Source: an uncultured Aquimarina sp.
Lineage (GTDB): Bacteria > Bacteroidota > Bacteroidia > Flavobacteriales > Flavobacteriaceae
Direction: 5' to 3'
DNA length: 64,000 nt
Assembly: GCF_947496855.1 (NCBI RefSeq)
Contig: NZ_CANMED010000004.1
Coordinates: forward strand, 124,001 to 188,000
The notes below the pieces were generated by a model. That model worked only from the letters and a program-made list of their open reading frames with translations. It searched no databases and was not told the origin of the DNA. Positions 1 to 7,033 of the stretch are shown in pieces. Within the stretch, counting starts at the first letter, position 1. Each line of letters begins with the position of its first letter. Position numbers and translations under genes: made by a program.

Positions 1-503
1 GGTGTGTTGGAACAATACGGAATAACGATTTATGAATTATGAGTTACGAAGGTAGCAAGATTTATGAAATAGTAGTGAGTATTAAGTAATGAGTACAAAG
101 TAGTAAGAAGTTAATGAGTGGTGAGTTTGTGAGGAATGAGAAGACAGGAGTAAAGAAGTTAGCGAGGACTGAGGCTCTCGAAGTCCGAAGTCCGAAGTCC
201 GAAACCCAATCCCCAAAACCAACAACCCATAATCACACTAACACCCAGCACAATCAAAGTAGCTACTCCATAGAATCACTACACAATTTTGTTATATGGG
301 GAATTTTACGCTATTTTTAGAATCTATATAAAAATTAACCGCAGAATTAAACGTTTATTATACGTTTGTAATCGTTTATAATTGAATATATAAAAGAAAT
401 ATGCGTACTAGTACGTATATAACCATGTTATGAGCAATTTCTCAAAATTTTAAGGTAACATTTTCTACAAATAAGACACTTAATTATAAATGATAAAAAC
501 TTA
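1..503. other. Non-coding repeat-rich leader region
   Basis: I see no convincing gene here. A short open frame at 114-320 is made of simple repeats and has no recognisable protein content. The stretch holds the left copy of a 98-bp direct repeat (71-168), a 7-bp tandem GAAGTCC repeated three times (180-200), and a C/A-rich tract (205-260). The last 150 bp are AT-rich and probably hold the promoter of the secreted protein that starts at 504, but I cannot point to one box. Confidence 0.6.
71..168 (+). repeat. 98-bp direct repeat, left copy
   Basis: This G/A/T-rich segment matches 3911-4008 without gaps at a constant offset of 3840 bp, with about 12 mismatches counted by eye. Both copies include TTAATGAGTG and AAGACAGGA. 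The two copies frame the accessory genes at 504-3495. Similar dispersed intergenic repeats are common in flavobacteria, so the pair may be either a recombination boundary or two independent copies. Confidence 0.75.
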
Positions 504-1511
504 ATGATGAAAAAAATAATTTTAATTATTTCTTTATTTGGAATATTTAGTTTGATTAATGCTCAGGAATATGTCGAATCTAAAACAAGTATTCCTTCTA
601 ATAATGCAAATAATGCTATAGGAGAAAAAAATGCAATTTGGAGAAACAATCAAATTGCTCCTCCAATCGAAAACAACTTTCCAAACTCACAAAATTGGTG
701 GTCAATTTTTCAAACTCAATTTAATGATACTAGATATGACGCTCAACTAGCTTTTGGGCTAAACAGGGAAGATTTATGGTTGAGATACAATTTTAATGGT
801 AACTGGAAAAATTGGAAAAAAATTATTCTTTCAGATTACAACGGGAATGTTGGAATAGGTACAACCACTACTAGCAATGGAATATTAACTGTAAATGGTG
901 ACAGTTATAGTACAATGCGTTTAGAAAATGATACTCCAAATAGAGAGGCTAGCATTAGATTCAGATCAAAAAGTAACTCTGGTGGAACGTTACATTCTGA
1001 TATTTCTTTGTATGCTACAGGGAATAATCAAGGATACTTAGGATTTAAAGTTCCTCACAATAATACAGTTAATAATGGCTATGATATGATTATTAATCAT
1101 AGTGGAAATGTCGGTATTGGTACAACTAACCCTGAATCTTGGAGATTAGCCGTTAATGGTAAAATTAGAGCAAAAGAAATCAAAGTAGAGACTGGATGGT
1201 CTGACTTTGTATTTTTTGATGATTATCAACTACCAACTCTACAAGAAGTAGAAAATCACATTAAAGAGAATGGACATTTAAAAGATATCCCAAGTGCAAA
1301 AGAGGTAGAAGAAAATGGAATTTTTTTAGGACAAATGGACTCTAAATTACTTCAAAAAATTGAGGAACTGACTCTTTATACAATAGCACAAGAGAAAAAA
1401 ATGAACATTCAAAACGCTAAAATTGAAAAGCTTGAAAAGGAAAATCAGGAATTGAAATCTTTATCTGAGCGATTAGCTAAAATTGAAAAATTATTAGAAT
1501 CCCAAAAATAA
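504..1511 (+). CDS. Secreted tail-fibre-like protein with C-terminal coiled coil
   Basis: The protein has 335 residues. It starts with a signal peptide (residues 1-20, ending LINAQ), so it is probably exported. The middle contains two NVGIGTT-type motifs, a hallmark of Bacteroidota tail-fibre-like or phage-collar-like repeats. The C-terminus carries the widely shared module with WSDFVFF, LPTLQEVE, HLKDIPSA and GIFLGQMD, followed by a coiled coil (about 285-335). This architecture resembles trimeric fibres with a chaperone-like tail, but the exact role is unknown. Two ATGs stand in tandem at the start; either would keep the signal peptide. An attC-like spacer follows the gene directly, suggesting it belongs to a mobile or modular region. 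Confidence 0.75.
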   Translation: MMKKIILIISLFGIFSLINAQEYVESKTSIPSNNANNAIGEKNAIWRNNQIAPPIENNFPNSQNWWSIFQTQFNDTRYDAQLAFGLNREDLWLRYNFNGNWKNWKKIILSDYNGNVGIGTTTTSNGILTVNGDSYSTMRLENDTPNREASIRFRSKSNSGGTLHSDISLYATGNNQGYLGFKVPHNNTVNNGYDMIINHSGNVGIGTTNPESWRLAVNGKIRAKEIKVETGWSDFVFFDDYQLPTLQEVENHIKENGHLKDIPSAKEVEENGIFLGQMDSKLLQKIEELTLYTIAQEKKMNIQNAKIEKLEKENQELKSLSERLAKIEKLLESQK

Positions 1512-1514
1512 AAA

Positions 1515-1587
1515 GCTTATAACACGAATGTATGAAGTCATAATGCCCTAACGGGACATTACGCCTTATACATCAATCGTTATGTGC
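1515..1587 (+). repeat. attC-like palindromic spacer
   Basis: Between two genes lies a 73-bp imperfect palindrome. The outer arms GCTTATAACAC (1515-1525) and the complement of CGTTATGTGC (1578-1587) can pair. The middle arms ATGTAT and ATACAT pair too. The inner hairpin TAATGCCC / GGGACATTA (1541-1561) closes a TAAC loop with one unpaired base. Outer TAAC/GTTA boxes, internal pairing and a bulged base resemble integron attC recombination sites. The boxes do not match the attC consensus exactly and no integrase is in the window, so the call is by analogy. Confidence 0.45.
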
Positions 1588-1597
1588 AATTCCAAAA

Positions 1598-2335
1598 ATG
1601 AGAGAGTTAAAACAAATATATTGTAATAAAACCAGTGACTTGCCTACCATAAAAGTTATCAAAGAAGAGTTGGAAAATAATGATCGGATAAGAATAGATT
1701 ATAATTCTAAATTTAAATTCCGATTTCTAAAAAACTTAAAAAAATATATTGAAAATATTAATCAAAATCTCAATGTTGAAATTCACAAGGGAGAATTTAA
1801 AGATCTGAAATTTTATAATATCTATAGTTTATTTTCAGACATAGAAATTGAAAAAAGTTCTAGAGAATTAGAAAAAGCTATTAAAAGTTACAGGTTAACG
1901 TCTGAAAAACTGATAACGGAATTTGAAGAAAAATATGAATACAGTTTTATAGATTCAAAAAAAACATTCCTAGAAATAAGGAAAGTATTAGAACTTGATG
2001 AAAATAAATTATCAAAAAATTGGAGATATAATTTCCATGGAGGAGATATATGCTTTTCTAATTCTAAAACAGGGCAAGTTGTAGATATAAATTTAAAATT
2101 TGATGGCTATTATGGCGTATTAGACTTATGGTTCTTTCAATACTATATGGAAACAACAAAAGAGTTTAAATCATTAAGTCATAAATATAAAGACAATACC
2201 CCAAAGTTGGTTCAAACACTCAACTTGCTTAAAGAAAAAGGAAAAGTTAAATCAATTAAATCAGAATTATTTGACTCGGACAAGCTGATTTGGAATAAAA
2301 AAGCACATAACAATGATGGCTACAATAAATACTGA
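1598..2335 (+). CDS. Hypothetical protein, possible DUF6896/immunity-like C-terminal half
   Basis: The protein has 245 residues, is rich in Lys and Glu, and has no signal peptide or membrane segment, so it is probably cytoplasmic. The N-terminal half (about 1-110) is charged and helical. The segment with NFHGGDICFSN, GQVVDINLKF and LDLWFFQYYM (about 145-180) recalls small immunity-type domains of the DUF6896 kind, but this is a weak impression. It overlaps the next gene by 23 bp and sits directly downstream of an attC-like spacer. Together these suggest a two-gene accessory cassette. I do not recognise a definite family. Confidence 0.6.
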   Translation: MRELKQIYCNKTSDLPTIKVIKEELENNDRIRIDYNSKFKFRFLKNLKKYIENINQNLNVEIHKGEFKDLKFYNIYSLFSDIEIEKSSRELEKAIKSYRLTSEKLITEFEEKYEYSFIDSKKTFLEIRKVLELDENKLSKNWRYNFHGGDICFSNSKTGQVVDINLKFDGYYGVLDLWFFQYYMETTKEFKSLSHKYKDNTPKLVQTLNLLKEKGKVKSIKSELFDSDKLIWNKKAHNNDGYNKY

Positions 2336-2747
2336 CTTTAAAAAACCCATCATGGAATGGAAAATAATTAAAGAACATAAAAGAGAATATGCTGATACAT
2401 CTTATTATCTAAAAGCTGAAAAAGACGTAACAGGAGGAACTCTTATCTTAGAGATTAACTGGATTGAAAATTTCATGTATGATTTATCAGTTCATTTACA
2501 CACAAAAAATACAGGACTAAAATCTATTTTCAAAAAGGTATCAAAACGTTATGTTTATGGTAATTTAGTTTTCCCAAGTGATCGAATTGAAAAATATGGA
2601 CATCAAATAATGAGAATTACAGATGATTCCCCTATGAAGAAACTCAAAAGATTAGATGAACTTCAAGGTGATAGTATCCTCAATTGGAACTTATCAAATA
2701 AACATGATTTAGAGATTAAAACATTATTACCCGAGAAGATAAATTAG
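2313..2747 (+). CDS. Hypothetical protein, second gene of the cassette
   Basis: The protein has 144 residues and is soluble with mixed charge. The first ATG (2313) overlaps the previous gene by 23 bp. An in-frame ATG at 2352, giving MEWKIIKEHK, would start after its stop and is an equally good start. No known motif is visible. Translational coupling with the previous gene suggests joint function, for example a toxin/immunity or other two-component accessory pair; nothing in the sequence proves this. A palindromic spacer follows immediately. Confidence 0.55.
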   Translation: MMATINTDFKKPIMEWKIIKEHKREYADTSYYLKAEKDVTGGTLILEINWIENFMYDLSVHLHTKNTGLKSIFKKVSKRYVYGNLVFPSDRIEKYGHQIMRITDDSPMKKLKRLDELQGDSILNWNLSNKHDLEIKTLLPEKIN

Positions 2748-2754
2748 AAAAAAA

Positions 2755-2870
2755 CACATAACACGGTGTCCTATAAAACATAGCTAATAAGTGCTAAACC
2801 GAAAGGTTTGTGAGTAGAAATCCACTACCACTCATACGCAAGCCCCATACAACCCAACCCTATTCAGTCA
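2755..2870 (+). repeat. Palindrome-rich intercassette spacer
   Basis: The sequence begins ACATAACACGGTGTCCTATA, a type of spacer opening I associate with Bacteroidota accessory genes. It contains the hairpin AAACC-GAAA-GGTTT (2796-2809) and a second imperfect hairpin, GTGAGTAG with CTACCACTCAT (about 2810-2836). A matching right outer arm is degenerate or lost. It separates the hypothetical pair from the broken gene at 3043. Confidence 0.4.
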
Positions 2871-3042
2871 AAGTCAAAACATCAACCATCAACTTTCCAA
2901 AGATCCAATAATCTAAATATCCAACTTTCCAAAAAAACTCCAAAAACACTGGTAACAATTCTATAGTTCCATACACAATAGTATAGTGACTCGCTACAAA
3001 AGCGGGTGTAATAAGAATACTAATTATAAAAAAATTGAACGT

Positions 3043-3495
3043 ATGGCACAAGAGAACCAAATTAGTGTAGTCATTCCGCAAGAAACTATTGATGAAGTAG
3101 CTACTAAACTACAAGAATGTAAAACTGCGTTAGCCCCTTTTTTACAGGCGTTAACCGCTAACGAACGATGAGGGCTTTTTAAAATGGGTGATAAATCCTT
3201 ACCTACGGTACAAAAGGTAAAAGGATATACAGAAACCAATCCAGAGTTTATGCCAGGCTATATGGATAAAGACGAGTTCTTAAAAGATGAAACCGTAGTA
3301 TCCCAATTAACTCCTATTGCCAATGTGCTGGAACAATTGTTTTCTGATGTAGATGACACTCGACTATTAGCCGGCAGTGAAGCCCTACAAGCTGCATTAT
3401 TGTACTACGGACAGGTAAATGAAGCCAACAAAAAAGGAGTACCTAGCGCCAAACCGATTTATGAGGATTTAAGAAAGCGGTTTTCTAAAAAATAA
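3043..3495 (+). pseudogene. Conserved small protein interrupted by an in-frame TGA
   Basis: Codons from ATG 3043 run in frame to TAA 3495 (about 150 residues) with a single TGA at 3169-3171. The upstream part is 42 residues (MAQENQISVVIPQ to LTANER). The downstream part continues in the same frame as GLFKMGDKSLPTVQK and ends KPIYEDLRKRFSKK. The whole resembles a Bacteroidota family of about 150 residues with a conserved FKMGDK stretch after an ER pair, which is exactly where the stop falls. The simplest reading is a nonsense mutation. Reinitiation at ATG 3184 could still make a 103-residue fragment. A strong terminator follows at 3527. Function unknown. Confidence 0.7.
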
Positions 3496-3526
3496 TTTTT
3501 TCGATCACGAAACCCCGATAACATCA

Positions 3527-3563
3527 CCAGAAAGATTCGTCCTTGAGTCTTTCTGGTTTTTTT
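3527..3563 (+). terminator. Rho-independent terminator
   Basis: Perfect 9-bp stem CCAGAAAGA (3527-3535) / TCTTTCTGG (3548-3556) followed by seven T. It ends the broken gene. Confidence 0.85.
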
Positions 3564-3576
3564 ATGAATATATAGT

Positions 3577-3723
3577 ACTCAAAGTTGAGTAAAAAACACT
3601 CGTCGTTGAGTATAAAATATTCAAAACTGAATATAAAAGACTCAAGTTTGAGTAAAAAACACTCAAAATTGAGCAAAAAACACTCAAAATTGAGTATAAA
3701 TCACTCAAATTTGAATATAACAG
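3577..3723 (+). repeat. Seven 21-bp tandem repeats of a small palindrome
   Basis: Seven units of exactly 21 bp cover 147 bp, starting at 3577, 3598, 3619, 3640, 3661, 3682 and 3703. Each is a 14-bp near-palindrome of the type ACTCAAAATTGAGT followed by a 7-bp A-rich linker (AAAAAAC, ATAAAAT and similar). The dyad is kept although bases vary, and changes are often compensatory (ATTCAAAACTGAAT). Twenty-one bp is two helical turns, so all dyads face the same side of the DNA. One frame stays open across the array as heptapeptides like SKLSKKH, but a TAG precedes it and there is no start codon. I therefore do not call a gene. Confidence 0.85.
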
Positions 3724-4101
3724 ACGCGACCTCATTTTGGCAAACCATCAACTAATTATCAACTTTTTTACTCAGATAACATCTCGATACATCCGCCAGA
3801 GGCGGACACTCGATGTGACGTATTAGTTAAGGAGTAAAGAAGGTAGATTGAGGTTCACCACGAAGTTCGAAATTCCCACTTAGAAGGGGGTTAAGGGGAT
3901 GTTATTTATGAGTAGTGAGTACAAAGTAAAGAGTACGAATTAGTAAGGAGTTAATGAGTGATGAGTTTGTGAGAAATGAGAAGACAGGAAAAAAGAAGTT
4001 AATGAGGGTTGTGAGTTAAGCGGTCCTCCTGAGGCGGACAGGTCTCGAAACTGGTAGTCTGAGCTTGTCGAAGACCAAGATACCCAATAACAATACGGTT
4101 T
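3724..4101. other. Gene-free stretch with REP-like palindromes
   Basis: There is no gene. The stretch holds hairpin TCCGCC-AGA-GGCGGA (3792-3806), the right copy of the 98-bp repeat (3911-4008), a CCTCCTGAGGCGG palindrome (about 4025-4037) and a REP-like GTCTGAGCTTGTCGAAGAC hairpin (4057-4075). The last is a dispersed element familiar from many Bacteroidota intergenic regions. Confidence 0.6.
3911..4008 (+). repeat. 98-bp direct repeat, right copy
   Basis: Partner of 71-168, with constant 3840-bp offset and about 88 percent identity by eye. It lies just before the end of the O-acylation operon and so marks the right edge of the accessory island. Confidence 0.75.
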
Positions 4102-5760
4102 CTAAAACTGGAAATAAATAAATGGTTGAAAATCGGCAGCATAGGTTTGATAACAGATAATAGCTACAACAGTTGCTATTAGTCCTTTAATCACCACATT
4201 ACTTTTAATAAACTGATCTAGCAACCAATCTTTGGTTTTGTAAGGCAACCAATGTGTAATATACCCGATCAGCATTACAATGAAAACCACTCTATATTCC
4301 CAAAGTACTGCTAATGCGTTCGTCCAATCCATATTAGTCATTATGGACTGATAAAAACGATCGATATGATCCATACTATTCCCTCTAAAATAAATTCGGG
4401 TAAAGGTGATGAAAACAAAAGTGAATGTAATCTTCCATAAGGTGGCTAACCAAGTATTAGAATTTTCATAAGGACTGATTGTACGCCAATACTTATAAGC
4501 AACAACTCCTAGACCATTAAGTCCGCCCCAGATCACAAATTTCCAAGATGCTCCGTGCCATAACCCTCCTACCAACATGGTGATCATAATATTCACATTT
4601 CTATTAAAATGCCAGGCGATTTTAGATGAAAAAACAGTAATAACAAGTAGCCCTCCTATTATAGAAGTGGCAATAATAGCCATCCCAAAATCTGCAAATG
4701 CCAATGCTCCTAAAAAAGTAAAAATAATAATAAATATATAAGAGAAAATACTTCCGTTCTGATTTCCTCCTATTGGGATATATAGGTAATCTTTTAACCA
4801 ACTGGATAGTGATATGTGCCACCGTTTCCAGAAATCTCCACAATGTATGGCCTTATAGGGTGAATTAAAGTTAACTGGTAATTTATATCCCATGAGCAAT
4901 GCCAATCCAATAGCAATATCTGTGTATCCTGAGAAATCACCATAAATCTGCAATGAATATCCGAACATTGCCATAATATTGGTAAATCCAGAAAACATTT
5001 CTGGAACATCAAATACGCGATCCATAAAATTCATGGCTATAAAATCTGCAAAAAGCATTTTCTTGATCAGTCCTTTGAGAATCATGAAAGTCGCATTACC
5101 AAAATCTTTTTTGGTAATATTAATCTCTTTTCTGATCTGTGGTACAAAATCTGCCGCACGAACAATAGGGCCAGCGACTAACTGAGGAAAGAAACTCACG
5201 AAAAAACCAAAATCAATAATAGAATTTAATGGTTTGATCTGTTTTCTATAAATGTCTACACTATAACTTATTGTTTGGAAAGTATAAAAAGAGATACCTA
5301 CTGGTAATATAATCGCATCTACAGTAAAATAATCTACATTTGCCCAAGTATTAGCAAACTGTGCTAGATAATTAATTATCTGATAGTCTGTATCAAAAAG
5401 ACTATTATAAGACTCTGTAAAGAAGTAGGCATATTTAAAATAGCAAAGTGTTCCAAGATTAACAATAACACTAAAAGCTACTAACATTTTCTTTACTAAA
5501 ACAGATTTAGTATGATAAATGGCTTTACCTAAAAAGAAATCATTTACGGTGCTAAAAAGCAGAATTCCGATAAATAAACCACTAGTCTTATAATAAAATA
5601 ATAAACTAATGGCAAAAAGATATGCGCTACGGAGGCTCTTTTTACGATATACAATTGCGTACAAAAAGTAGATCGCTGCAAAGAATATCCAGAAATCTGC
5701 TTGCGTAAATATCAAAGGAAAATCCTCTGAAAAAGAAAAAATATTTTTTAATCTATTCAT
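4102..5760 (-). CDS. MBOAT family membrane-bound O-acyltransferase
   Basis: The protein has 552 residues and about ten or more membrane segments. It carries the MBOAT core: KAIHCGDFWKRWHISLSSWL followed by the catalytic-type histidine in GGLWHGASW (about residue 402). The family includes AlgI, PatA and DltB and moves acyl (usually acetyl) groups across the inner membrane to a periplasmic acceptor. It is the last gene of a three-gene operon, overlapping the SGNH gene upstream by 8 bp. Members of this family typically pair with SGNH proteins that transfer the acyl group onto polysaccharide. The acceptor here (exopolysaccharide, O-antigen or peptidoglycan) cannot be told from the sequence. Confidence 0.9.
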   Translation of the reverse strand: MNRLKNIFSFSEDFPLIFTQADFWIFFAAIYFLYAIVYRKKSLRSAYLFAISLLFYYKTSGLFIGILLFSTVNDFFLGKAIYHTKSVLVKKMLVAFSVIVNLGTLCYFKYAYFFTESYNSLFDTDYQIINYLAQFANTWANVDYFTVDAIILPVGISFYTFQTISYSVDIYRKQIKPLNSIIDFGFFVSFFPQLVAGPIVRAADFVPQIRKEINITKKDFGNATFMILKGLIKKMLFADFIAMNFMDRVFDVPEMFSGFTNIMAMFGYSLQIYGDFSGYTDIAIGLALLMGYKLPVNFNSPYKAIHCGDFWKRWHISLSSWLKDYLYIPIGGNQNGSIFSYIFIIIFTFLGALAFADFGMAIIATSIIGGLLVITVFSSKIAWHFNRNVNIMITMLVGGLWHGASWKFVIWGGLNGLGVVAYKYWRTISPYENSNTWLATLWKITFTFVFITFTRIYFRGNSMDHIDRFYQSIMTNMDWTNALAVLWEYRVVFIVMLIGYITHWLPYKTKDWLLDQFIKSNVVIKGLIATVVAIICYQTYAADFQPFIYFQF

Positions 5761-7033
5761 TAATTATTTGATTCAAAACAGAATTTGGCTCTAACTTCAA
5801 TTCTTTTTCCCACGAACTTGTCAATGCCTTTAATAATAAATCTGCTTTAATTCTATATCCCAACTGTGTAAAATGTATTCTATCTCGTGGCATCAATTTA
5901 TTTTGATACCAATCTTTGGAGGAATTAAAACCACCCATAATTTCATAAAAATCCCAAACTCCCATTTTATGTTTTTTCGCCAAATCATAAATAATCTTCT
6001 GCATTACTCTTGTTCTAGGATTTGGATATTTCCTCTTATAATAAGAATCATTAGGTACTGTAAGCAAAACTGCACAGTCAGGATTCGCTTTTTGAACGGT
6101 TAAAATAAGATTTTCATAATACTTCTTATATTTTTTTGGCTTAAAATCAGGGTGGTATCCATCATTAGTTCCAACAGAAACTATAAATAAGTCAGGCTTA
6201 TAAAGCATCAATTGATTATTAAAATACTTACACCTATTATAAAAGCTAAAACTGGCCCCGTTAACCCCTATCGTCGTATATTCTACGCCTCTATTATCAT
6301 TCATTAATTCCATCCCCATCATTAGGAACTCGGGGTTTTCTGGATTCCCAATTCTTTGTATACAAAACTCTAATTCTTCTAGTGTTTGTGTAAGTATAAA
6401 CTCAATAAAATGGGCTTCTTTATTTACTTTGGTATCCGCTATTAATCCTGATTCTTTAAAGTTAATTTCATAATCATCGCTCCAATTATCATAAAAGACT
6501 CTGATTCTATTAAAATCATATTGTTGCGCATCATAACCCCTATGATTAGCTTTAATTCTTATGTTAGCAATAGAATCCTTAAAAACAGCACTCACGCCTG
6601 CCATTCCCCAAGCTACACTATCCTTTTTTATAGAACAACGATATCCGGTCCAATTCCCGTCGAACTCTACATTATAATTACTAGGGTTATTTGTGCCAGC
6701 GATTTTATATGGATAAATAAATCCACGTTGTCCTTTTGCGGTGGGACTCATATGCTGTAAATATGTTCTCAATCTATTCGAATAAATATCCGCCTGAATA
6801 TGGGATCCACCAATATGAAAAATATGGATGTCTTCTTCACTTCCATTGACAATTGTATCCAGCTTACGAAATAATTTGGCAAATGAAGGCGAATCTTCTG
6901 CGAACTTGATTTGATTAGCTTCCCAATTTACAAAAGGGTATTTGTTTTGAATCGTATCCAAAACATAATCTTGAGCCATTACCAAAGAACTAACTATGAA
7001 TAAAGAAAAAAATAATATGCTATGTCTCATCAT
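5753..7033 (-). CDS. SGNH/GDSL hydrolase-like O-acyltransferase partner, exported
   Basis: The protein has 426 residues with a signal peptide (1-20, ending SLVMAQ). SGNH blocks are visible: GGSH with the nucleophile serine in IFHIGGSHIQAD, VSVGTNDG as block III, and DRIHFTQLGY as the Asp-x-x-His block. The periplasmic location and the overlap with the MBOAT gene suggest it passes acetyl groups to, or removes them from, a surface polysaccharide, as AlgJ/AlgX or PatB do. It overlaps the preceding SGNH gene by 14 bp, and the two are diverged paralogues. Tandem ATGs (7033, 7030) give the same protein minus one residue. Confidence 0.85.
   Translation of the reverse strand: MMRHSILFFSLFIVSSLVMAQDYVLDTIQNKYPFVNWEANQIKFAEDSPSFAKLFRKLDTIVNGSEEDIHIFHIGGSHIQADIYSNRLRTYLQHMSPTAKGQRGFIYPYKIAGTNNPSNYNVEFDGNWTGYRCSIKKDSVAWGMAGVSAVFKDSIANIRIKANHRGYDAQQYDFNRIRVFYDNWSDDYEINFKESGLIADTKVNKEAHFIEFILTQTLEELEFCIQRIGNPENPEFLMMGMELMNDNRGVEYTTIGVNGASFSFYNRCKYFNNQLMLYKPDLFIVSVGTNDGYHPDFKPKKYKKYYENLILTVQKANPDCAVLLTVPNDSYYKRKYPNPRTRVMQKIIYDLAKKHKMGVWDFYEIMGGFNSSKDWYQNKLMPRDRIHFTQLGYRIKADLLLKALTSSWEKELKLEPNSVLNQIINE

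Noticed and set aside
114-320. 68-codon open frame
   Set aside because: It is built from the direct repeat and GAAGTCC tandem units, with no protein-like composition.
2860-3081. 73-codon frame on the minus strand
   Set aside because: It overlaps the start of the conserved broken gene and lies in a low-complexity spacer.
3169-3171. Selenocysteine codon
   Set aside because: No SECIS-like hairpin is evident after the TGA, the residue is not at a known redox motif, and the family is not a selenoprotein family.
3577-3723. CRISPR array
   Set aside because: The linkers are only 7 bp, A-rich and similar to each other; there are no unique spacers and no cas genes.
3577-3743. Heptapeptide-repeat gene
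   Set aside because: One frame is open but a TAG precedes it and no start codon is available.
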